Part shown: positions 56,246-64,000 of the stretch, piece by piece | Numbering within the stretch: the first letter of the stretch is position 1 | Layout of the letters: each line of letters begins with the position of its first letter | From: Siphonodentalium dalli | Taxonomy: Eukaryota > Mollusca > Scaphopoda > Gadilida > Siphonodentaliidae | DNA length: 64,000 nucleotides | Assembly: GCA_032622095.1 (NCBI GenBank) | Contig: CP136064.1 | Location: 145,343,954 to 145,407,953 of the forward strand | Direction of reading: 5' to 3' | Program-made: the position numbers and the translations under genes | Notes under the pieces: model-generated | The model's database searches: none | Told to the model about the DNA's origin: nothing | The model's input: the letters and a program-made list of their open reading frames with translations, nothing else

Positions 56246-57164
56246 GACTGCGTCCATCCACTACTTTATTATGCTGTTCTTATTTTCTTCACATATTTTG
56301 TTCAAGGTTATATTAACCTAATTTTAATAACATTCTTCGCCAATAATATTCGGTATAAAATGTTCTTGAACATTTGTATTCTTGTGTAGTACTTTCCTGC
56401 GTTATCAGCTTCGGGTATGGAGTTTCTGCCTTCAGAACAAGATTTTGGGCATGCACTACAAGCATCGGTCCCCAGCTGCGAGGCAGAGAAATATCAAACA
56501 TATTCTGTCAAAAGCCGATCGTAAATATAATTTCAACAACCGAGCTGCGTATAATCATTTATTGTAATCCATCGCAGGTCAAATTTACACAAGTTCACCG
56601 GGGGATGTTACACTCCCACGGAACATTGTTCCCGACTCTTGTAATTCGGTACGAGCTAAGTAAATAACAGATATGTAATTTATGATTCGAAAATTTTACA
56701 ACCCATTATGATAGGAGATAGTCAATCTGCGTAAAAGCACATGGGTTGGTAGACGTTCTCATTAATTTTATCGGCTACAATCTAAATTATGAAACGATTT
56801 GTGGTCTCTGGCAAACTATTCCCTTCTTGGCGATGCACACTATTACCCTATAAACCGAGATCTGAATTTCACTGAAATCACACATAGACGTAACACTCTT
56901 TAAGTGCAAGCGGTCGTGAAAACAATGGGCTAATACACGCTTGACATAACTTTTAATGTTCTTGACCTCCATAAATTCGTAGTAAATCCGGACATAAAGT
57001 TGTCTATTGTGGTTACCACCACGTGTAGACTCATACCGCATGGAAAGAGATAACATCGTAATACCAGTTATGCATGAAAATGGATGCATGTAATTTATTT
57101 AAATCATCTATTTAAAAAATGTTTTCTTGTTTGAAAAGAGAATCGGTGTGACTCTATATTTTTT
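56246..57164. other. No recognised feature
   Basis: Overlapping frames of 61-100 codons on both strands (56374-56667 plus; 56787-57089 minus) have no motif I recognise. I searched the + strand for family B polymerase motifs (YCDTDS-like, KxY) and saw none. Confidence 0.45.
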
Positions 57165-57525
57165 GTTTCATATAATTCGGATGGCTCGTTTTTGTAATGA
57201 AAATAGTTTCTTCACTGATGGTACATGTTCCCATATATAGATGCCATAAACTAAGAGGCTTTGAATTAGGGCGAAATATAATGTTTTGAGAGCCTTGCTC
57301 GGGAGGAATATTACACTTAATTAATGCAACGAATTGCATGTGCCATTTTTGAGCATACAATGGAAAAGTGTTTGTTAAAGGTAAGGTTTTCATCTATATG
57401 GATATCTACACATTTGACAGACGATTCGTTCCGCAGGTTCGCTATCCGTCGAAGTTCGGCTCCTATTTTAATTGTTTTCCATTTTTCTTATCATTGTTTT
57501 GTGGACGCAAGAGCATATAAGTATA
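57165..57525 (-). pseudogene. Fragment of a CR1-group LINE reverse transcriptase
   Basis: Read on the minus strand, YMLLRPQNND, then IHIDENLTFNKHF, KMAHAI, and IYIWEHVPSVKKL with LFSLQKRA correspond in order to MLLHPQNND, IIIDENLTFKYHI, KISHAI and IIIWGH in the intact LINE at 9338-12454. It therefore covers the region just after the catalytic domain. Several shifts and stops are present. The fragment is cut at 57517 by the start of the direct repeat, so it predates that event. Confidence 0.75.
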
Positions 57526-57800
57526 CTTCCATGGTTTAGTATGGAAGTATATTGTTTTTGTGATTTATATTTTTCTCTATTATTATTATACTTCTATGGT
57601 GTAACCAAGGAAGTATATTGTGCTTCTTTGTGGCCGTTTTCTGTATAATTTGAAATATTCAGAAACTAATGGGAGGAGGACCGCGAAATTTTTATGGAAT
57701 GTAGGCATCTAAGGGATACTGAAATTGAAGATATCGCGATTTCGGCCCAACGCTTCATCGCGGATTGAAATTTTAAAAATATGTAATTTTCTCTATTATT
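57517..57800. repeat. 284-bp direct repeat, left copy
   Basis: Identical in layout to 60871-61155, with roughly 15 differences by eye. It starts 'ataagtatacttccatggtt', contains two imperfect small palindromes ('tatacttccat' / 'atggaagtata' and 'tatacttctatgg' / 'ccaaggaagtata'), and continues with 'atcgcgatttcggcccaacg'. Together with the right copy it brackets the L1-like element. Confidence 0.9.
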
Positions 57801-58129
57801 ATTGTTATATTGTTATTAAATTTTTTATTTACAGAGTTATCCCCCTTTTTGTAAAAATAATGTTGTTGTATCTCGAAAAGTATGAGCAGCAGAGACTCCA
57901 AATTTGGACCATAAGTACAACTCAGTATATCCTATTGGGTCCATACATAACATTTTACGTCCGAGCTTTCTCTACAGAGTTATCGCTCATTGTACGCAAA
58001 ACTCGATTTATTCCATATCCTGTGTCCGTCTCTAACATGCAAGGTATCCAGATTTGAGAGCTTCTATGCAGTTACTCGTTAGCAACTTAATGCGAAAACA
58101 ATCACGATACAAAAAAAATTCCATATCAC

Positions 58130-60870
58130 ATTAGTGTTACCCCGCTTACCCCACACCAAACATCGTCCATTGAAGCCGAATTATCTCTCTCAGAACTAAC
58201 AGAAGCTCTTAGAAACATGAAAAACGGAAAATCACCTGGTCCCGATGGGTTTACGGTCGAATTTTATAAACTATTTTGGCCAGAAATAGGTCCATACGTA
58301 TTAGAATCATTGAATCATTGTTTTCAAAAAGGCGAACTGTCCATAATGCAAAAACAAGGAGTTATAACCATGATCCCCAAAACAGATAAAGACATGAAAT
58401 ACCTAAAGAACTGGCGCCCAATTACACTACTGAATGTTTCCTACAAACTGACATCCGCTTGTATTGCTAACCGCGTGAAGAAAACACTCCCTTTCATTAT
58501 AAACGTAGATCAGTCAGGATTTATCCCGGGCCGTTTAATCGGTGACAGTACACGCATAATATATGATATTTTATATAAAACGGACAAACGGAACATGTCT
58601 GGTATGCTTTTACTTATTGATTTCGAGAAAGCATTTGATACGGTCTCCTGGTCTTTCATCGAACAATGCTTAGAAAAATTTAATTATGGAGAAACGATCA
58701 AAAGGTGGATCAAAACATTTTACAATGAGGCTGTAGGCAAGGCGGTCCGTTATCACCGTATATTTCTCTCTTATGCGCCGAGATATTCGCTGAAATGATA
58801 AGAGGAAATAAGAAAATAATAGGTGTTACCCTCGACGAGACAGAGTACAAAATAAACTAATATGCAGATGACACTACACTTGTACTAGATGGGAGCGAAG
58901 CCAGCCTCAGAGAATCTCTACCCGTGCTTGAATCATTTGCTACTATGTCGGGCCTGAAGGCTAATATAGACAAATGCCAAATAGTCTGGTTGGGCTCTCA
59001 GAAAATGAACACATCAGTTCCTTCAGAATGCAAACTTAAAGTTTCGAATACATTCACAGCCCTCGGAATTAAATACAGCGCCAATATGTCCGAAATACCA
59101 TAAATTAATTTCAGAGACAAGATCGACAACATGAAAAAGATAATAGACAAATGGAAATATAGACATATCTCACCCATCGGTAGAATAACAATCATCAAGT
59201 CTATTCTCATTCCAAATATTGTACACCTTCTCCAATCCCTCCCAAATCCAAAGCAAGATATCCTTGACGAAATCAATAGAATTCTATTCAAATTTGTATG
59301 GAACAATAAACGCGACAGGGTCAGTCGTACACAACTTTGCAGGGGTTATGAATATGGCGGGCTAAAAATGATTAATATAAAACATTTCAACGATGCTCTC
59401 AAAATAACCTGGATGCGCAGATGTATCACGAAGTCACCCCCATGGTTGAACATAACACCCCGAGAAATTTCAGATCCCTTACTAGCGACTTATGGCTCAA
59501 AATACATTAACACTGTTCTATCAAAAACTGGGAACCCTTTCTGGCGCGACGTTCTTATGGCTTGGAAGAGTTGCTTGAAAAATATGCCAAACGATAACTC
59601 ACCCCTAGTGACTCAGACTGTTTGGAACCACGATGAACTCCGAATGAATAAAGACGCAATAAATAGTAGCGAGTGGAAGGAAAATTGCATCTTATTTATA
59701 AACGATCTTATCACACCAGGAAATAAACTGCACACACTCGAAAGTTTCACCGCCAAATTTGACATACCCACCACTTTCTTGACATTGCAAAGTGTCAACA
59801 CGCAGCTCCGCATTTTATCAAAACAGACGAAAAAATATCTCACTAGCACTGAGACCCCTTTTTATTCCAAACAATATTCACCTGCTAACAAAAAGTAAAC
59901 ATGGATGTAAGGAATTTTACAACCTCCTTATCTCAGACAATGGTCAATTCCCACTGTGTGTATCAAAATGGAAAAGAGATATGGGACCTAATACAACCAC
60001 AAGTTCATGGTCTCATATATTATCATCGCCATTCAATTGTCTGCGATATTCTAGATTACAATGGTTTCAATATCGGATAAATACACGTATTTTGGGAACC
60101 AAAAGGTTGCTATTTCTCATGAAAATATATGTAGACGATTACTGTAACCGGTGTAATTTACCTGACAACATTACCCACATATTCTATGAATGCTCTGCCG
60201 TAAAATTATTCATAAATGACACACAAAAATGGCTGGATGAACACAAGCTGGACATCTCTATCACTCGCAGCAATATAATTTTCGGCCCTCCCCGCCAGCA
60301 AAATTTCAGTGTCAAAAATTTATTTCTGACATTGCTTAAATATTACATATACAAAACCAAATTTGACCCCGATACCTTATCCCTGAAATCATTTCTACGT
60401 GAACTTGATGAGAGATACCGCTTAGAGAAATATATAGCACTAAATAGAGATATCCTTAACGACTTCGAATTTGAATGGTGTGAGATATACCTTGCCCTGT
60501 CAAGTACTTTGAGGACAAATACCTATTTGTGATTATGTTCGTTTTTTCACTTGTTGATGGTTGGTCGAATTGACGCTATAGAAATACCGGGCACGGATAG
60601 AGGCATTTTTTTTGTATATTTAAAAGCATACAAAACGATTTCTGATGACATTCCAGTCATAAACATATTCTGTGTAATCAAAAACACGCATGAGGTGTCT
60701 TCGAATTTGAACGTGTATAAGGCGTGTGTGAGTTGCGAGCGAAAGTCCCCCCTCCCGAAAATACCAGGACATTATTTTTGTTATTGTCATTATGCTGTAT
60801 TTTAAATATATGAATATGTCCATGTATATATTGTCAATAAAGAATTAAACAAATAAATATATATATATAT
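58130..60870 (+). mobile_element. 5'-truncated L1/Tx1-like LINE
   Basis: Begins inside the reverse-transcriptase lead region and has no endonuclease, so it is 5'-truncated. It runs through RT and a C-terminal zinc-binding region to an AATAAA at about 60836 and an A/TA-rich tail ending exactly where the right 284-bp repeat starts. Orientation is + and the surroundings are the two direct repeats. It is inactive because of stops, shifts and an internal deletion. Confidence 0.85.
58150..60532 (+). pseudogene. L1/Tx1-like reverse transcriptase, degenerate
   Basis: Motifs in order: NGKSPGPDGFTVEFYK, NWRPITLLNVSYK, DQSGFIPGRLIGDST, LLIDFEKAFDTVSW (motif A with the catalytic Asp). Near 58730 there is a deletion of about 20 codons plus a shift. 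Motif B reads QGGPLSPY, with Gly where Asp is usual. Motif C is YADDTTLVLD, preceded directly by TAA (58858). GLKANIDKCQ, another TAA (59101), GRITIIKSILIPNIVHL and FVWNNKRDRV follow. A shift near 59850 leads to the zf-RVT-type end, YCNRCNLPDNITHIFYEC, finishing at 60532. The family is L1-type by the 'K.PGPDG..VEFYK' and zf-RVT signatures. Confidence 0.88.
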
Positions 60871-61155
60871 ATAAGTATACTTCCATGGTTTAGTATGGAA
60901 GTATATTGTTTTTGTGATTTTTCTTTTTCTCTATTGTTATTATACTTCTATGGTGTAACCAAGGAAGTATATTGTTCTTCTATTGTGGCCGTTTTCTGTT
61001 TAATTGGAAATATTAAGAAACTAATGGGAGGAGGAGCGCGAAATGTTTATGGAATGTAGGCATCTAAGGGATACTGAAATTGAAGATATCGCGATTTCGG
61101 CCCAACGCTTCATCGCGGATTGAAATTTAAAAAATATGTAATTTTCTCTATTATT
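60871..61155. repeat. 284-bp direct repeat, right copy
   Basis: Second copy of the repeat at 57517. It starts immediately after the TA-rich tail of the L1-like element. Homology ends at 'tctctattatt', and the sequence to its right ('cacgtaaaggg') differs from what follows the left copy. Confidence 0.9.
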
Positions 61156-61255
61156 CACGTAAAGGGTTAATGATATGATTATCTCTTTAAATAACAAATT
61201 TGAAATAGTTTCGTTGCTATAAAATAATAAATTTTTTAATACGAATGGAAGATCC

Positions 61256-61478
61256 CTGTCCGGAAAGACTTCTATCAGTTAATATTGAATTTATTTCGAA
61301 TATTTTATTATGAGATGAGATGTTTAATTGGGACACGTTATTGATCTAGTTTTAGAACAGACCTGGTCACTGGTAACAGTAATCACTATTGTTCGTTATC
61401 TAAACCGACCACACCTTTTTAGACCAGAAGATATTCGAAATAAAATCAATATTAATCGATAGAAGCATTTCCGGACAG
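61256..61478. mobile_element. 223-bp MITE with CTGTCCGGAAA ends
   Basis: TIR of about 50 bp. 'ctgtccggaaagacttctat' on the left is inverted on the right as '..atagaagcatttccggacag', and both continue into 'ttaatattgattttatttcgaatat'-like sequence. The loop is about 120 bp and non-coding. No clear target duplication. Confidence 0.85.
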
Positions 61479-61770
61479 GAGTCTTCGACTGATATCTAAT
61501 ATTTTATTCCCTGATAACTATATAATACAATTTTACAAAGAGATAATCCACTTTAAGATTAAGGATAGGGTTATGGATATGTGTAGATCAGGGTTATGTT
61601 TATGGTTAATGTTTTGGGTAGGATCAGGTTTATAAATTGGTTTAGAGTTGTGGATATTGTTAAAGGGGCACTTTGATTATTGCGATATAACCAAGATGCG
61701 GGCCCCGTTGGTTCAGAGTGCCCGGATGAAGATAATTAATCGAGTGTGCTTCTCACAGTAAGAGCTAACT

Positions 61771-61919
61771 GCATGGCCTCCTATAATAGCCTGATATCGG
61801 AGTACGCTGTGTATGTCTCTTTGGAAAGCAGACGAAATTTCTAAACGATGTCGATGTACATCTGTTAGGAATTTCGTCGGCTTTTCTAAGACAGGCTATT
61901 TGGCCATGCGTTTGTCAAA
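61771..61919. repeat. Imperfect palindrome of about 149 bp
   Basis: 'gcatggcctcctataatagc' pairs with 'gacaggctatttggccatgc', and an inner pair 'agcagacgaaatttcta' / 'taggaatttcgtcggct' is centred near 61850. It is probably a small foldback or MITE. Confidence 0.75.
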
Positions 61920-63163
61920 ACAGACCTGTTTCTTATACGTGCATGCATAATTCGCGTTTATTGATAGTAATGATGAAAAGAGTAACGGCTTGTATTAATC
62001 GAATAATATAAATGAAGTTAGTTTGCCGCGTATCGTAATCAGGATGGACTTTATTTTACCTATATATACGGACCGTTCATTCTTGAAAGTGCAGCCTGTA
62101 CTCGTATAGTAAAACTCGGAATTATGCTTTCAAGATTCATATCAAGGCGACGTCCAATCGCGGGATGTTGGTCAGTTTCTGTGCCGATGCCAGGGGCGTA
62201 CACTAGCAATGGCGGGGTGGTTGACGGGGTGTCACGCGTGCAAATATATACATGTATACAGTGACATTAGCACTAACCTTTACTATTGAAAATAAATTGA
62301 GTTCGTGTGTCCGGATAAAGGCGACAAAACGACTTAACCCCTCTGAAAATGTGTACATAGGGTCATATCATGCACGTAACCCGGCGATTAAGGGCGCTAA
62401 TAATGTTTATGACTTTGGCTATATATAGGCGATCAAACGGAGGGGCAGATCGGCAGATTTAAAAAAAAATCGATTTTTTTTTGGAATTTGGGAATAGATT
62501 TTTACAACTTGTTTTGCTTCATCCTATTTTATGGATGTTAGTGTTGTAGACTATTATAATATTTAAGGAAGTGGCAGTCCTGTCAACAAGTTTGGTATTT
62601 TGATAAAAATTTGATTTTGAAGCCATTTTCACCAAGCTTGGTGTTATTTCTTTAAAATGGGGAATTTGACCCTAAAAATAATATAATAATAATAAAATTT
62701 CCCGGACCCCTGTGTCTTATATATATGTACTTTTAGTATTATGACCAATTTGTGTCAGGGGCCAGTGGTTGCACTATTCATGTGTGTTTCCGAATACGTT
62801 GTTCGAATAAATAGGATTATCATTATTTGTGGCTGAGACATGAGAAGCTGCATAATTTGATAAATAAAACGCTATTTCAGAATGCATTTTAGCTTAAGCT
62901 GCTGAACATGAAAATTCAAGTTGAGATATTGCCAATTTCCCATGGGTTGGTATCCATCGCCAGTGGTTTCCGAATATAAGTACGTCCGTCGACAATTTCC
63001 ATTGGTATAGGCTACGGGTTGTAACTTTGGTCGGATCATTATGAAATTAGGCATGACTGTTGGAATTGGTAACATATAGATCGGGAACGAGTCATTTTTG
63101 TTATGGGCCAGTCGACAAAAAACTTGCATCATATATCTCAAATTTCAATATAGTATACGGGCT
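61920..63163. other. No recognised feature
   Basis: AT-rich sequence with several A- and T-runs (62461-62480, 62690-62700). An 89-codon minus-strand frame at 62872-63141 has no motif. Confidence 0.4.
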
Positions 63164-63316
63164 AGATGCCGCCACCGAAAGCGACAAAATGTGCGATATT
63201 AGCGCATGTTTCGGCGGGCCGAAAGCGACAAAAAGTGCGTCGTAACGACGCACATTTTGTCGCTTTCGGCGCGTTACTAATGGCGCACTTTTTGTCGCTT
63301 TCGGCGCCGAAAGCGC
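63164..63316. repeat. Short palindromic array of CGAAAGCGACAAAA
   Basis: 'ccgaaagcgacaaaatgtgc' and 'ccgaaagcgacaaaaagtgc' on one strand alternate with 'gtcgctttcggcgc' on the other. There are about five copies in 150 bp, centred on the perfect turn 'gtgcgtcgtaacgacgcac'. A further half unit, 'atgtcgctttcggctgac', is at 63511. Confidence 0.85.
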
Positions 63317-63534
63317 CATTAGGAAGTGGCCATAATAGTATTCCATATAATTGATATTCTAATGCAATTATTATGCTGATCGCCTCATCATTCCTTGTGT
63401 CTGGCGAATTACAATTCATGCTAATGGCAGACATTTGTATATGGCGCTATCACAACGATCATGACATTTGGAACTTATAATTTATTCCCTATATATTCCT
63501 TATTTTCAAAAATGTCGCTTTCGGCTGACTTGAC

Positions 63535-63740
63535 GGCATGGGTGTGTGGCCCGCCCCAAATACCACATAGAAACACCCCGACCTCCACCCCCCAGTGGTA
63601 CCACCCCGAGTGGTGAAAATTGGGTATGGACCATTTTCGAGAATGGTAAGGATTTCGACCGATTGTGTGGGTGGCCCGCCCTAAATACCACCTAAAAACA
63701 CTCCGAGCCACCACGTATCACCCCCGGGTGGTAGGCCTAC
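63535..63740. repeat. Tandem pair, about 127-bp unit, GTGTGGCCCGCCC
   Basis: 'gtgtgtggcccgccccaaat' at 63541 and 'tgtgggtggcccgccctaaa' at 63666 each lead into 'taccacMtaRaaacaCYccga'. Both are followed by 'accacccSRgtggt'-type palindromes. Non-coding. Confidence 0.75.
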
Positions 63741-64000
63741 CACCCAACCCAAAACATATGATAGCTTACTATTTTGAGACTGGGACTCATATAATATATA
63801 ATAATATATTAGTCCCAGCTACATGTACATGTAGCTAGAAATGTGAACAGCAGACATCCTGAGATACAAACAATATATATTATTGATTGTTTGATTTTCC
63901 AACCAGTATTTAGTGGGGGAATGTGTTGTTTTTAGACCAACAGCAGTATATTCTTCTACTTTTGGTCCAAAGTTTGGTCGGAATGGCTATCGGTTGAACA

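Noticed and set aside
61557-61680. GGGTTA-like words suggesting telomeric repeat remnants
   Set aside because: Spacing is irregular and no true tandem TTAGGG run is present.

Overview
The window looks like a stretch of repeat-rich, AT-rich nuclear DNA from a marine invertebrate. A mollusc, perhaps a bivalve, is my best guess. The reasons are the very frequent TACATGTA-type words, the mix of elements (a Polinton/Maverick, a CR1/L2/Jockey-group LINE, an L1/Tx1-like LINE, many small inverted-repeat elements), and dispersed repeats ending in GGAC runs or carrying 'accaaatttca..gtttccgagat' blocks. The species call is weak. I found no convincing host gene, no tRNA, rRNA or CRISPR array. Every recognisable protein-coding sequence belongs to a mobile element.

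Layout. Bases 1-17684 are a tandem satellite with a unit of about 886 bp. It is split at 8943-12679 by a LINE in reverse orientation whose 1038-codon endonuclease/reverse transcriptase frame is open from end to end. Bases 17685-38540 are a patchwork of small elements without transposase: nested terminal-inverted-repeat (TIR) elements, a TA-flanked family in four copies, two foldbacks of one family, several MITE-like units, and tandem arrays with units of about 204, 300 and 160 bp. A minisatellite at 37.77-38.42 kb reverses orientation in its middle. Bases 38541-40384 are two more, rearranged satellite units.

Bases 40385 to about 55800 hold the decayed remains of a Polinton. In order, all on the + strand, they are: packaging ATPase, a conserved Polinton protein of unknown role, retroviral-type integrase, a small membrane protein, penton-like minor capsid protein, a basic core-like protein, double-jelly-roll major capsid protein, adenain-type protease, and a NADAR-domain (ADP-ribose N-glycosidase-like) gene. 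No family B DNA polymerase was found. Three genes are split by later insertions: the integrase by a G-run/C-run-ended element, the capsid gene by a triplicated palindrome, and the protease by a TIR element flanked by a 9-bp duplication, which itself carries a hAT-like insertion.

Bases 55800-64000 hold a minisatellite, a fragment of a CR1-group LINE on the minus strand, a decayed L1/Tx1-like LINE between two 284-bp direct repeats, two small inverted-repeat elements, and palindromic arrays.

The most interesting points are the NADAR cargo in a Polinton, the three insertions that split its integrase, capsid and protease genes, and the higher-order organisation and variants of the 886-bp satellite. 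All calls were made by eye, without database searches.
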